A stretch of DNA of 64,000 nucleotides from Streptomyces tropicalis (lineage in GTDB: Bacteria > Actinomycetota > Actinomycetes > Streptomycetales > Streptomycetaceae). The translations under genes and the position numbers were made by a program. Positions 51,868-61,323 of the stretch are shown one piece after another (the stretch's first letter is position 1; each line of letters begins with the position of its first letter). The notes beneath the pieces are model-generated. The model saw only the letters and a list, made by a program, of their open reading frames with translations. It ran no database searches and had not been told where the DNA came from. Where the stretch lies: NCBI RefSeq assembly GCF_029269835.1, contig NZ_JARJBB010000005.1:310001-374000 (forward strand), in the 5' to 3' direction.

Positions 51868-53392
51868 GCAGGTAGGTGTCCACCCGGCCGTTGATGCACG
51901 GGTTGACCAGGCCGGTCACGCCGTGCGAGCCCGCGTCCTTCTCGGTGATCAGGCGGGAGCCCCGGAAGCGCTGGTGCAGTTCGACGGCGCCGTCGTACGG
52001 GGTGGCGGCGTCACGCGTGGACTGCACGATCAGCACGGGCGGCAGGCCCTTGCCGGTCCGGACGTCGACCGGGGTCTGCTGCTTGACCGGCCAGGTGGCG
52101 CAGGGCAGGTTCATCCACGCGTTGGCCCAGGTCATGAACGGGTAGTTCTGGTTGAGCCGCGTGTTGTCCCGGTCCCACTTCTTCCAGCTGGTGGGCCACT
52201 TGGCGTCGGTGCACTCGACGGCCGTGTAGACGGCGTTGCCGTTCTCCGCGCTGATGTTGCCCGCGGTGTCCGACATGTCGGGGGCGGCCGCGTCGACCAG
52301 CGCCTGGGTGTCGCCGGCGACGTACTTGGCGAAGGTCGTGGCGATCGGCACCCACGCGGAGTCGTAGTACGGGGCGCTCTGGAAGTAGGAGATCAGCTCG
52401 GCCGGGCCGACGACCCCGCCGATCGGGCTCTTCTTCGCGGTGGCGCGCAGCGCGGTCCACTTCGCCTGGACGGCGTCGCGGGTGGTGCCGAGGTGGAAGG
52501 CGGCGTCGTTCTTGGCGACCCAGTCCTCCCAGTCCTTCCAGCGGCCCTCGAAGGCGACGTCCTGGTCCAGGTTGGCCTGGTACCAGATCTTCTCCTTCGA
52601 CGGGTTGACGACGCTGTCGACGATCATCCGGCGGATGTGGCCCGGGAAGAGCGTCCCGTAGACGGCGCCGAGGTAGGTGCCGTAGGACACGCCCAGGTAG
52701 TTGATCTTCTTCTCGCCGAGGGCGGCACGGATGACGTCCATGTCGCGCGCGGTGTTGGGCGTCGTCATGTGCGGCAGCATCGCGCCGCTGCGCTCGTAGC
52801 AGCCGTCGGCGTACTCGCGGGCCAGCTTGCGCTGGGCGCTCTTGTCGGCCTCGGTGTCGGGCACCGGGTCCGCCTTGGGGGCCTTGACGAACTCCTGCGG
52901 GTCGATGCAGGAGATGGGCGCCGAGTGGCCGACGCCGCGCGGGTCGAAGCCCACGAAGTCGTAGGCCTTGGCGACGTTGGCCCAGACGGGGTTCTTGTTG
53001 GTGACCCGGGTCGGGAACCGCAGGCCGGAGCCGCCGGGACCGCCGGGGTTGTAGACGAGCGCGCCCTGGCGCTCCTGCGCGGTGCCGGTGTTGCCGATGC
53101 GGTCCACGGCGAGCTTGATCTGCTTGCCGTAGGGCTTGGCGTAGTCGAGCGGCACACTGACCCAGCCGCACTGGATCGGCTTCGCCAGGCCCCAGTCGGC
53201 CGGGCAGTCCTGCCAGTCGATACCGGCCTGCGCGGCGCGGGCGGCGGCGATCGCGGCGCCGCGGGCCTCGCGGTCCTGGCCGTGGCGGCTGTCCGCGCTC
53301 GCGGCGGGCGCGGCGACCGCGCCGGCTATCAGGGTCGCCGTGACGAGCGCGCCGGCCGAACCGAGCGCCGCCGTGCGGCTCTTCGGTCTCAT
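51806..53392 (-). CDS. Secreted tripeptidyl aminopeptidase (alpha/beta hydrolase)
   Basis: The 528-residue protein has a signal peptide (RPKSRTAALGSAGALVTATLIAGAVAAPAASA), NPGGPGGSGLRF (oxyanion region), nucleophile S236 in GVSYGTYLG, acid in STRDAATPY and base in GSHGVTGLV. It matches the S33-family Tap/SlpD/SlpE peptidases of Streptomyces, which remove tripeptides from secreted proteins. ATG at 53392 was chosen over an upstream start because GAGGGAC sits 3 nt before it and a signal peptide follows. Confidence 0.94.
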   Translation of the reverse strand: MRPKSRTAALGSAGALVTATLIAGAVAAPAASADSRHGQDREARGAAIAAARAAQAGIDWQDCPADWGLAKPIQCGWVSVPLDYAKPYGKQIKLAVDRIGNTGTAQERQGALVYNPGGPGGSGLRFPTRVTNKNPVWANVAKAYDFVGFDPRGVGHSAPISCIDPQEFVKAPKADPVPDTEADKSAQRKLAREYADGCYERSGAMLPHMTTPNTARDMDVIRAALGEKKINYLGVSYGTYLGAVYGTLFPGHIRRMIVDSVVNPSKEKIWYQANLDQDVAFEGRWKDWEDWVAKNDAAFHLGTTRDAVQAKWTALRATAKKSPIGGVVGPAELISYFQSAPYYDSAWVPIATTFAKYVAGDTQALVDAAAPDMSDTAGNISAENGNAVYTAVECTDAKWPTSWKKWDRDNTRLNQNYPFMTWANAWMNLPCATWPVKQQTPVDVRTGKGLPPVLIVQSTRDAATPYDGAVELHQRFRGSRLITEKDAGSHGVTGLVNPCINGRVDTYLLTGRVDPADVTCGPHATPKP

Positions 53393-53542
53393 GTCCCTCA
53401 AGGGGGACCTCCCCGTACGTCGATGCGAATAGTAGGACGGATCCTTGCGGCTGTGAGGCTCCTGAGAACAGACTCTGTTTGCCTTCTTTGCCAATCCGAT
53501 AACCGGCGCGGCCGGTCCCGCTGAGCGGAGCGGGACGGACCG

Positions 53543-54301
53543 TCAGCCCAGGGCGGACAGCGCCGCGTCCAGCGCGCGCCGCAGCAGCCGCGCATCGGGC
53601 GCCGTCGCCGTCACCAGTGCGGCCGGACCTGCCAGCGGGACCAGGACGGCCCCCTCGGCCACCGGTCGGGCCCCGACCGGCGCCTCGGCGAACTCGGGTC
53701 GCACGAGCAGGAGTTGCCCGACGGCCCGATGGCCGTCGAGGACCGCCGGGCCGTCCCAGCCGCCGGGCGCGCCGGGCCCGCAGGCCAGTTCCTGGTCGAG
53801 TACGGTCCGTCCCCCGATCCGCAGGGCGAGGCGGCTGGTGAGCCGTCCCGGCTCCTCGCCCACCCGCCCGAGGACCTGCTCCTCGCGCAGCACCAGCCGC
53901 GCCGTGGGCGCCGCCTCGACCCGGGTGACGACCCGCAGCTCGCTCCCCCGGGCGGAGATCAACTGCTCGGGCAGCCAGTGCAGTTCCGCGCCGTCCTCGA
54001 CGGTGAGCCGTACGTCGTACCGGGCGTCGCCCTTGGCCTGGCCGGGCAGCGCGATGGTGGCGGCGGCCGACCCGACCAGCAGCCGCGCCCCGGTGGCCGC
54101 GCGGACGTGGACGGTGAGGTGGTCTCCGCCCAGCGGGCCGCTCATGGCGCCGACGAGCACCACCCGCGCCTGCGCCCCGCTCCCCCGGGTGCGCCGCGGC
54201 GCCAGCGGCCCCTCGCCCTCCAGCACGGGCAGTTCCGTCCCGCCCCGGCCGTCGCCACGGGCGGTGATGCGCGCGGTGGCCCGGACGCCGCCCGTCCTCA
54301 C
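53543..54301 (-). CDS. ureD: Urease accessory protein UreD
   Basis: The 252-residue UreD forms a complex with UreF and UreG to deliver nickel to urease. Conserved: [56 protein letters not shown], and [18 protein letters not shown] near the C terminus. GTG at 54301 overlaps the ureG stop. In Streptomyces ureD is last in the operon, as here. Confidence 0.93.
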   Translation of the reverse strand: MRTGGVRATARITARGDGRGGTELPVLEGEGPLAPRRTRGSGAQARVVLVGAMSGPLGGDHLTVHVRAATGARLLVGSAAATIALPGQAKGDARYDVRLTVEDGAELHWLPEQLISARGSELRVVTRVEAAPTARLVLREEQVLGRVGEEPGRLTSRLALRIGGRTVLDQELACGPGAPGGWDGPAVLDGHRAVGQLLLVRPEFAEAPVGARPVAEGAVLVPLAGPAALVTATAPDARLLRRALDAALSALG

Positions 54302-54978
54302 GCCGTCCACGCCGCGACGCGCGCCCGGATCCAGTCCGCGACGTCCCGGACCCCCTCCTCGCTCCGCAGCGACTGCAGGACCACGGGCAGTTCCGCCCGG
54401 GCCGCCTTCGCGTCGGCGGCCATCCGTGCGAGGTCGGAGCCGACGTACGGGGCGAGGTCGGTCTTGTTGACGACCAGGAGGTCGGCGGTGGTCACCCCGG
54501 GGCCGCCCTTGCGCGGGATGTCGTCCCCGCCGGCGACGTCGATGACGAAGATCTGCGCGTCCACGAGCCCGCGGGAGAAGGTCGCGGTGAGGTTGTCCCC
54601 GCCGGACTCCACGAGGACCAGGTCCAGCGGCCCGACGGCGTCCTCCAGGTCCTCGACGGCCTCCAGGTTGGCGGAGATGTCGTCGCGGATCGCCGTGTGC
54701 GGGCAGGCGCCCGTCTCCACGGCGGTGATCCGCTCCGGCGGCAGGACGGCCTCGCGCAGCAGGAACTCGGCGTCCTCCCGGGTGTAGATGTCGTTGGTGA
54801 CGACGGCCAGGGACAGCTCGTCGCGCAGGACACGGCACAGCGCGGCGACGGTCGCGGTCTTGCCGGACCCGACGGGTCCGCCGAGTCCGACCCGCAGGGC
54901 CCGGCGGGCGCCGCCGGGCCGGTGGGCGTCGGCGCCGACGGCGGGGGCGGGGAGCGGGAGGGAGTGGTCGAGATGCAT
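54298..54978 (-). CDS. ureG: Urease accessory GTPase UreG
   Basis: A 226-residue SIMIBI GTPase. P-loop [17 protein letters not shown] at about 31-47, [26 protein letters not shown] (metal-binding Cys-Pro-His), [11 protein letters not shown] (switch II), [13 protein letters not shown] (NKxD). It supplies GTP-driven nickel insertion into urease. It overlaps ureD and lies 24 bp after ureF. Confidence 0.97.
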   Translation of the reverse strand: MHLDHSLPLPAPAVGADAHRPGGARRALRVGLGGPVGSGKTATVAALCRVLRDELSLAVVTNDIYTREDAEFLLREAVLPPERITAVETGACPHTAIRDDISANLEAVEDLEDAVGPLDLVLVESGGDNLTATFSRGLVDAQIFVIDVAGGDDIPRKGGPGVTTADLLVVNKTDLAPYVGSDLARMAADAKAARAELPVVLQSLRSEEGVRDVADWIRARVAAWTA

Positions 54979-55002
54979 CAGTGCGGCTCCACGGACGAGG
55001 GG

Positions 55003-55677
55003 TCAGGAGGCGAAGAGGCGCACCGGCCGGGCCGCGTGCGCCTCCGCGCCGATCTCCAGCAGCGGCGCGGAGGCCGCGGGCAGTTCGTCCGGCCCGCCCT
55101 TCCGCACCCGGTGGGCGGCCGACACCGCGGTGTCGGCCGTGCGGTCCATCTCCGGCGCCAGGCGGGCCAGGACCGCGGTGGCGTCGAAGGGGTCCAGGCT
55201 CAGCAGCCGCACGGTTGCGGTGGCGGGCCCGCCGACGCTCTCGTACACCGCACAGTGCGCGGCGTCGGCGGCACCGAGCCCGGCGGCCCGGGCGGCGAGC
55301 CCGAGGACCACCGGCTGGTGCACACCCCTCGGGAACTCCCGTGCCACGGCGTCGAGTTCGAGTCCGGGCCAGGTGGCGCGGGCGGCCCGCATCAGCTGCC
55401 GCCCCAGCCGGCGCGCGGCGGTGCGCAACGCCGGGGACGGGGTCCGCGCGTCGGCGGCCGCGTCCAGAGCTGCGGGGTCGCAGCCGAGCGCGGCGGCCGC
55501 GGCGAGGGCCGCCGCGACCAGTCCGGCGGTGTGCAACCGCCCCCGGCAGAAGGACTCCAGGCTCGCCGCGTCGGTGATCCGGCCGGTCCGGACGGCCTCC
55601 TCGGCGCCCCCGGAGTGCGCGTGCCCTCCGGCGGGGAAGCGGCCGTCGGCCAGGACGAGAAGCGCTGCCCGGGACAT
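55003..55677 (-). CDS. ureF: Urease accessory protein UreF
   Basis: A 224-residue all-helical protein typical of UreF (LLVLADGRFPAGGHAHSGGAEEAV, FCRGRLHTAGLV, FPRGVHQPVVLGLAARAAGL, LLSLDPFDATAVLARLAPEM). It gates UreG activity during metallocentre assembly. The start codon overlaps the ureC stop by one base. Confidence 0.94.
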   Translation of the reverse strand: MSRAALLVLADGRFPAGGHAHSGGAEEAVRTGRITDAASLESFCRGRLHTAGLVAAALAAAAALGCDPAALDAAADARTPSPALRTAARRLGRQLMRAARATWPGLELDAVAREFPRGVHQPVVLGLAARAAGLGAADAAHCAVYESVGGPATATVRLLSLDPFDATAVLARLAPEMDRTADTAVSAAHRVRKGGPDELPAASAPLLEIGAEAHAARPVRLFAS

Positions 55678-57398
55678 CAGAAGAGGAAGTATCGCTGGGT
55701 CATGGGCAGTTCGGCGGCCGGTACCGCCTCGACCAGTTCGCCGTCGATGTGCACGGCGAAGCTGTCGGGGTCGATCCGCACCTGCGGCCGCGCGTCGTTC
55801 TCCCGCATGTCCGCCTTGGTCACCGCGCGCGTCGACTCGATCGGCACGAACCTCTTGCCCAGCCCGAGCCGCTCCGGCAGGCCGTCCTCGATCGCCGCCG
55901 GAGCCACGAAGTTGACCGAGTTGCATGCCGGCGCGCGGCCGATCGCCCCGTACATCGGCCGCGGCAGGACCGGCTGCGGCGTCGGGATGGAGGCGTTGGC
56001 GTCGCCCATCTGCGCGTAGGCGATCTGGCCGCCCTTGAGGACCAGCAGCGGCTTGACGCCGAAGAACGCGGGATCCCACAGCACCAGGTCGGCGAGCTTG
56101 CCGGTCTCCACGGAACCGGTCTCGCGGGCCAGGCCCTGCGCGAGGGCCGGGTTGATCGTGTACTTGGCGACGTAGCGGCGCACGCGGTGGTTGTCCGCAC
56201 GGCCGTCGCCGGGCAGCGCGCCCCGGCGGCGCTTCATGACGTGCGCGGTCTGCCAGGTGCGCAGGACGACCTCCCCGACCCGGCCCATGGCCTGGGAGTC
56301 GGAGGAGATGATCGAGATGGCTCCGAGGTCGTGCAGGACGTCCTCCGCGCCGATGGTGGAGGGGCGGATCCGCGACTCGGCGAAGGCCAGGTCCTCGGGC
56401 ACCGCCGGGTTGAGGTGGTGGCACACCATCAGCATGTCGAGGTGTTCCTCGGCGGTGTTGACGGTGAAGGGACGGGTGGGGTTGGTCGAGCTGGGCAGCA
56501 CGTGCGGCTCGGAGACCACGGTCATGATGTCGGGCGCGTGCCCCCCGCCGGCGCCCTCGGTGTGGTACGCGTGGATGCCGCGCCCGCCGATGGCGGCGAG
56601 CGTGTCGGCCACGAAGCCGGCCTCGTTGAGCGTGTCGGTGTGGATGGCGACCTGGACGCCGGTGCGGTCGGCGGCGGTGAGCGCGGCGTCGATGGCGGCG
56701 GGGGTCGAGCCCCAGTCCTCGTGCAGCTTCAGGCCCACGGCCCCGCCGCGGATCTGGGAGAGCAGCGCCTCGTGCGAGACGGTGTTCCCCTTGCCGAGCA
56801 GACCGATGTTGACCGGGTGGGCCTCCAGCGCCTCCAGCATGCGGGCCAGGTGCCACGGGCCGGGCGTCACGGTGGTCGCCTTGGACCCCTCGGCGGGTCC
56901 GGTGCCGCCGCCGACGAGGGTGGTGACGCCGGAGGCGAGCGCCTCGTCGGCGATCTGCGGGCAGATGAAGTGCACGTGCGCGTCGATCGCCCCGGCGGTC
57001 AGGATCCGGCCGTTGCCGGCGACGACCTCGGTCTCGGGGCCGAGGACGAGGTCGGGGTGGACGCCGTCCATGGTGTCGGGGTTGCCCGCCTTGCCGATAC
57101 CGGTGATCCTGCCGTCGCGGATGCCGACGTCGGCCTTGACGATCCCCCAGTGGTCGATGACGACGGCGCCGGTGATCACGGTGTCGGGGGTGCCGTCGGC
57201 CCGGGTGGCCCGCGACTGCCCCATGGACTCGCGGACGACCTTGCCGCCTCCGAAGACGGCTTCGTCACCGGCACGTCCGGGGCCGCCGCAGCGGTCCTCC
57301 TCGATCTCGACGAGCAGGTCGGTGTCGGCGAGGCGGATGCGGTCGCCGGTGGTGGGGCCGAACAGGTCGGCGTAGGCGTCGCGCGGGATCTCACGCAT
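55677..57398 (-). CDS. ureC: Urease alpha subunit UreC
   Basis: The 573-residue catalytic subunit hydrolyses urea at a di-nickel centre. Nickel-bridging carbamylated lysine K224 in [16 protein letters not shown], metal histidines in AHVHFICPQ and [10 protein letters not shown], the flap histidine in [10 protein letters not shown], and the signature [13 protein letters not shown]. It follows ureB with an 8-bp overlap. Length is normal for bacterial UreC. Confidence 0.98.
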   Translation of the reverse strand: MREIPRDAYADLFGPTTGDRIRLADTDLLVEIEEDRCGGPGRAGDEAVFGGGKVVRESMGQSRATRADGTPDTVITGAVVIDHWGIVKADVGIRDGRITGIGKAGNPDTMDGVHPDLVLGPETEVVAGNGRILTAGAIDAHVHFICPQIADEALASGVTTLVGGGTGPAEGSKATTVTPGPWHLARMLEALEAHPVNIGLLGKGNTVSHEALLSQIRGGAVGLKLHEDWGSTPAAIDAALTAADRTGVQVAIHTDTLNEAGFVADTLAAIGGRGIHAYHTEGAGGGHAPDIMTVVSEPHVLPSSTNPTRPFTVNTAEEHLDMLMVCHHLNPAVPEDLAFAESRIRPSTIGAEDVLHDLGAISIISSDSQAMGRVGEVVLRTWQTAHVMKRRRGALPGDGRADNHRVRRYVAKYTINPALAQGLARETGSVETGKLADLVLWDPAFFGVKPLLVLKGGQIAYAQMGDANASIPTPQPVLPRPMYGAIGRAPACNSVNFVAPAAIEDGLPERLGLGKRFVPIESTRAVTKADMRENDARPQVRIDPDSFAVHIDGELVEAVPAAELPMTQRYFLF

Positions 57399-57702
57399 CG
57401 AGGGCGCCTCCGGTCTCCCCGCGCAGCCCCGGCACGACCCGGGCGCCGCCGATCGGGACGAGGGCGACGTCGACCGGGATGCCGGGCTCGAAACGCACGG
57501 CGGTCCCGGCGGCGACGTCGAGTCGAAGACCGCGGGCGGCGGCCCGGTCGAAGTCGAGTCCGGGGTTGGCCTCGGCGAAGTGGTAGTGGGAGCCGACCTG
57601 GACCGGCCGGTCCGCGGTGTTGAGCACGGTCAGCCGGGCGACCTCGCGGCCCTCGTTGCTGAGGACCGGCTCCTCCGCGAAGAGGATCTCTCCGGGAATC
57701 AT
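57391..57702 (-). CDS. ureB: Urease beta subunit UreB
   Basis: The 103-residue beta subunit has the invariant [52 protein letters not shown] and [16 protein letters not shown]. It overlaps the ureC start and lies 10 bp after ureA. Confidence 0.97.
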   Translation of the reverse strand: MIPGEILFAEEPVLSNEGREVARLTVLNTADRPVQVGSHYHFAEANPGLDFDRAAARGLRLDVAAGTAVRFEPGIPVDVALVPIGGARVVPGLRGETGGALDA

Positions 57703-57712
57703 CGGCCCCTCC

Positions 57713-58015
57713 TCAGACGATCGGCTCGTGCACGGTGACGAGCTTGGTGCCGTCAGGGAAGGTGGCCTCCACCTGTACGTCGTGGATCATTTCGGGGATG
57801 CCCTCCATGACGTCGTCCCGGGTGAGCAGCTTGCGTCCGGAGGCCATCAGCTCGGCGACCCCGCGCCCGTCCCGGGCGCCCTCGAGGATGTGCGACGTGA
57901 TGAGCGCGATCGCCTCGGGGTGGTTCAGCCGCAGCCCGCGGGCCCGGCGCTTCTCGGCCACGTCGGCCGCCACATGGATGAGCAGCCGCTCTTGTTCGTG
58001 CGGGGTCAGTTGCAC
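57713..58015 (-). CDS. ureA: Urease gamma subunit UreA
   Basis: The 100-residue gamma subunit has [72 protein letters not shown]. It starts the operon ureABCFGD. There is no ureE gene in the window; in this lineage UreG/UreF/UreD suffice for nickel delivery. Confidence 0.98.
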   Translation of the reverse strand: MQLTPHEQERLLIHVAADVAEKRRARGLRLNHPEAIALITSHILEGARDGRGVAELMASGRKLLTRDDVMEGIPEMIHDVQVEATFPDGTKLVTVHEPIV

Positions 58016-58888
58016 GGGCCCACCTCACAGTCCTCGCTCCGGACCGTGCGGGGCCCGGTTGCCGCAGCCACCGCGACGGGGACAGGTGTAACACACGACA
58101 GACTGCACGATCTTCGGCAATCCGGACGGAAAAACCCCAGGTGGCGTGGAACGGCAGGCTAGTTCGCCGGAGTTTCGACGACGTTAACCGGACCTCGGCC
58201 GCTCCCTGACCGCGCGAGAGCGCGGCCCGTACGCGCACCCGGTCGGCGCGTCGGCCGTCGTCGTGATCGGGTCGGCGGATCCGCCCTCGGCCGGCGTCAC
58301 CGGAATCCCGACGGCCCGTCAGCCGCCGCGGACCGGGCTTCCGGGACCGCCCCGGGCCGGATCCGCGATCCGGGCCGCTCGGCGGTGAGTTGAAACGGAC
58401 CAAACGACGTACCCCCTTTCGGCGGAGCGACCACTGCTTTTTTCGGGCCGTCCGGGTTGCGCGAGGGGCGTGCACGGATGGCGGAATCCTCCCTTCCGCC
58501 CCTGGTCCGGGGCCCGTTCGAGACGCGTACAGCTTTTCGATCGACGGTGTGTCCACTCGAACGGGCGAGTGGTGAGTAACAACACAAACACCCGGTTCCG
58601 TTGGGGTTTTCGGACATCCGTAGGTGAAGATCCCTGTCTGACGACAAGCCCCCGCCACAGCGGCGGGGCGATCCGGGCGGACGCCGAGTCCTGCCGCCGC
58701 CCGGGTGAGCGGTCGACAGAAGTGGATCGGCAGGAGTGGAGGACCCAAGCACGACGGGTCGCCGGGACGGTCACGCCATGACCGGTCCGAGCAGCCCTTG
58801 GGGTGAAGCCGCGGCAACGCGGCCGGGCAACTTCGCCAGCCCGAATCCGACAGGTCATCCTTCACAGGCGGCTGACGAAGGGTTGCGC
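58016..58888. other. Divergent region between urease and the NlpC/P60 gene
   Basis: An 873-bp gap. The right side is the c-di-AMP riboswitch leader (about 58745-58885). A small hairpin CCACTCG-AACGGG-CGAGTGG lies at 58553-58572. The left 400 bp, upstream of ureA, has no recognisable gene; its promoter and any nickel or nitrogen operator could not be pinned down. Confidence 0.55.
58745..58885 (+). ncRNA. c-di-AMP (ydaO/yuaA) riboswitch leader
   Basis: The leader contains the hallmark sequence blocks of the ydaO aptamer: GGGGTGAAGCCGC, GGCCGGGCAACTTCG, CCAGCCCGAATCCGACAGG, and a final GGCGGCTGACGAAGGG. This pattern is known from Streptomyces leaders controlling wall hydrolases such as rpfA. 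It ends just before the ATG at 58889, so c-di-AMP binding is expected to lower expression of the NlpC/P60 gene. The exact 5' end is uncertain. Confidence 0.8.
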
Positions 58889-59362
58889 ATGACTGCGCTC
58901 AATCGTGTCCCGTCGCTGATGGCCCGGGCCGGCACGGCCTCGGCCCTGACCCTCGCCGCCGTGAGCGGCTCCATCGTGGTCCCGGGCGCCGCTGCCGACG
59001 CCTCGGCCGCCACCATGGCGACGAAGGCCATGCAGGTCGCGGCGTCCAAGAAGGGCGCCCCGTACAAGTGGGGCGCGACGGGCCCGCGTCGGTTCGACTG
59101 CTCGGGGCTCACGCTCTACTCGTTCAAGCGGGTGGGCAAGCGGCTGCCGCGCACGGCGGCCCAGCAGTACAACACGACCCATCACATCGCGGCGCGGAAC
59201 CGCAGGGCCGGGGACCTGGTGTTCTTCCATTCCGGCTCGAGCGTCTACCACGTCGGGATCTACGCGGGTCACAACAAGATCTGGCACGCTCCCAAGACCG
59301 GGGACGTGGTGAAGCTGCAGAAGATCTGGACGAGGAGCGTCTGGTACGGCCGGGTCGGCTGA
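58889..59362 (+). CDS. NlpC/P60 family cell-wall hydrolase
   Basis: A 157-residue secreted peptidase with a signal peptide (about 1-38, cut near ADASA) and an NlpC/P60 domain with catalytic Cys in RFDCSGLTLYSF, the His in YHVGIYAGHNKIW, and the acidic third residue nearby. It cleaves D-Glu-diaminopimelate bonds in peptidoglycan. It sits directly behind the c-di-AMP riboswitch, which is in line with wall-turnover control. Confidence 0.94.
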   Translation: MTALNRVPSLMARAGTASALTLAAVSGSIVVPGAAADASAATMATKAMQVAASKKGAPYKWGATGPRRFDCSGLTLYSFKRVGKRLPRTAAQQYNTTHHIAARNRRAGDLVFFHSGSSVYHVGIYAGHNKIWHAPKTGDVVKLQKIWTRSVWYGRVG

Positions 59363-59496
59363 CGGCCGGCCCGGGCGGGTGACGGCACGCCGGTGGAGCG
59401 CCGTCACCGCCCGGTCCGGGACGACCCGCGCACCGGGCGTGGTGCCCGTGTGCGCGCCCCCGCCGCAGGCGGACGCGCGCCCTGCCGGAAGGGGGC

Positions 59497-59955
59497 TCAG
59501 GGCTCCTGAAGGCCGGCGGCCGGCACCGGGCTGACGCCGACCGTCCACGGCAGCTCGACGCGGACGGTCTTGCCGCCCTCACGCGTCGGCCGCACCGTCA
59601 GTCTGCCGCCGTACTCCGCGGTGAGCCAACGGATGATCACCATGCCCCGGCCGTTGTCCTGCTGGACGGCGGCCGGGAGCCGTTTCGGGAACCGCGGATG
59701 GCTGTCGGTGACCCCGATGCGCAACTCTTCGTCCCGGTCGAGGAGCAGGTCCACCGTGAAGGTGGGCGACTGACCGAAGGTGTGCTGGACGGCGTTGGTG
59801 GCCAGCTCGGAGACGATGAGCCGGACGGTGTCGGCGGCGTCCGTGTCGGCCGGCAGACCCCACTCCGCCAAGGTGTCCAGCACATAGGTGCGGGCGGCCG
59901 CGACCGAGGCGGGATCGCTCGGCAGAGTGACGGATGCTTCCAGATGGTCTGCCAT
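59497..59955 (-). CDS. ATP-binding protein (HATPase, anti-sigma-like)
   Basis: The 152-residue protein is a minimal RsbW-like HATPase: VRLIVSELATNAVQHTFG (N box), DNGRGMVIIRWLT (G1 box), and GGKTVRVELPW. In Streptomyces, such proteins accompany XRE/DUF397 pairs (the WhiJ-type set). It is divergent from the XRE gene; a 213-bp gap separates the starts. ATG at 59955. Confidence 0.9.
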   Translation of the reverse strand: MADHLEASVTLPSDPASVAAARTYVLDTLAEWGLPADTDAADTVRLIVSELATNAVQHTFGQSPTFTVDLLLDRDEELRIGVTDSHPRFPKRLPAAVQQDNGRGMVIIRWLTAEYGGRLTVRPTREGGKTVRVELPWTVGVSPVPAAGLQEP

Positions 59956-60168
59956 GGCGACGCCGTCCCTTTCCCACAGGACCGCGGTCCGACACGGAGC
60001 GGATGGTTCGAGTACGGTCCCGGACTGGTGCTTCGTCGCCAGACTGCCATCACCGCGTCGCTCACGCGTGGCGATCCACCAAGATATGCATATATCTGTC
60101 GCTCGATGCGGTGAACTCTGCGACGGCAGAGCGGATCCGGGTGGTCTCGAGGGAGTAGGGAAGAACCC

Positions 60169-61029
60169 ATGCAGCATGGTCCCGCGGTGCGCCGCCGGAA
60201 ACTGGGTGCCGAACTGCGCGCGCTGCGCAGCGGCGTGGGTCTCACCAGTGGCGAGGCGGCCCGTCTGGTCGGCTGGCACCAGTCGAAAGTGAGCCGGATC
60301 GAGACGGGCGCGAGCGGCGTGAAACCGGCCGACGTGCGGCTGCTGCTCGACGCGTACGCCGTCGACGACGCGCAGTTGCGGGAGCTGCTGCTGGTGCTGG
60401 CGGGGTCGGAGGACCGCGGCGGGCGGCACCACTGGTGGCACGCCTACCGCGGTGTGCTGCCGCCGACGTACCGGGACTTCATCAGCCTGGAGTCGCAGGC
60501 CAGCGGGATGCGCACGCTGGAGACCACGGTCGTCCCCGGGCTGCTCCAGACCCCCGAGTACGCCCGTGCGGTGACCCGGTCCGCGGTGGAGGGGCTCGAC
60601 GAGGACCGGCTGGACGCGCTGGTCGAGGTGCGGCTGGCCCGCCAGGACGTGCTGCACGCCCAGCCGCCGCTGAGGCTCAGCGCGGTGCTGGACGAGGCGG
60701 TGCTGCGCCGCGAGGTCGGGGGGCCTGAGGTGATGGCGCGGCAGCGGGAGCGGCTGGTGGAGGCGGCACGGCTGCCCCAGGTGCGGCTGCAGGTGCTGCC
60801 GTTCGCGGCCGGGGCGCATATCGGCCTCACGGGCCCTTTCGTTATCTTCTCATTTCTGAACACATCTGATCTGGATGTGGTTGTTCTCGACCACTTGACG
60901 AGTAGCCTCTATCTCGAACGGAAAGAAGACCTGGAGGCCTACAGCGAGGCCTTCAACACCCTCCGGGCACACGCCCTTTCACCGGAGGACTCGTTGGATC
61001 TCATCGCCGGGACAGGTCACGGCGCATGA
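60169..61029 (+). CDS. XRE-family regulator, DUF5753 (WhiJ-like)
   Basis: The 286-residue protein has an N-terminal helix-turn-helix (about 8-65; LRALRSGVGLTSGEAARLVG, HQSKVSRIETGASGV) and a long C-terminal DUF5753 domain. Conserved parts include WWHAYRGVLPPTYRDFISLESQASGMRT, PGLLQTPEYARAV, and VVLDHLTSSLYLERKED. Such regulators pair with a DUF397 protein, as here, and are linked to developmental control. A segment at about 60830-60930 is lower in GC than its surroundings. The stop overlaps the next frame. Confidence 0.94.
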   Translation: MQHGPAVRRRKLGAELRALRSGVGLTSGEAARLVGWHQSKVSRIETGASGVKPADVRLLLDAYAVDDAQLRELLLVLAGSEDRGGRHHWWHAYRGVLPPTYRDFISLESQASGMRTLETTVVPGLLQTPEYARAVTRSAVEGLDEDRLDALVEVRLARQDVLHAQPPLRLSAVLDEAVLRREVGGPEVMARQRERLVEAARLPQVRLQVLPFAAGAHIGLTGPFVIFSFLNTSDLDVVVLDHLTSSLYLERKEDLEAYSEAFNTLRAHALSPEDSLDLIAGTGHGA

Positions 61030-61070
61030 CCGGGACAGGTCACGGCCCACAACAGCGTGGGGAGGCACTC

Positions 61071-61295
61071 ATGTCCGCTCTGCCTCGGAACGTATCCTCC
61101 AGCACCGATCTGCACGACGTGCGGTGGCTGCGCAGCAGCTACAGCACCGGAGCCAACAACTGTGTCGAGACGGGCTCGCCGCGCTCCGGCCCCCCAGCGG
61201 GCCTGCTCGCCGTGCGGGACTCGAAGGATCCGGCCGGACCGGCGCTGCTCTTCTCCCCCGGGAGCTGGGCGGACTTCCTCGCCGCGCTCCACTGA
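61071..61295 (+). CDS. DUF397 domain protein
   Basis: The 74-residue protein has the signature VRWLRSSYSTGANNCVETG and LLAVRDSKDPAGPALLFSPGSWADFLAAL. DUF397 proteins are the small partners of DUF5753 XRE regulators, likely blocking or modulating their DNA binding. The start at 61071 was chosen because GGGGAGG is placed 5 nt before; the overlapping ATG at 61026 is alternative. Confidence 0.92.
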   Translation: MSALPRNVSSSTDLHDVRWLRSSYSTGANNCVETGSPRSGPPAGLLAVRDSKDPAGPALLFSPGSWADFLAALH

Positions 61296-61323
61296 CGGCA
61301 TCGCACGGCCGTGTCACGCCGAC

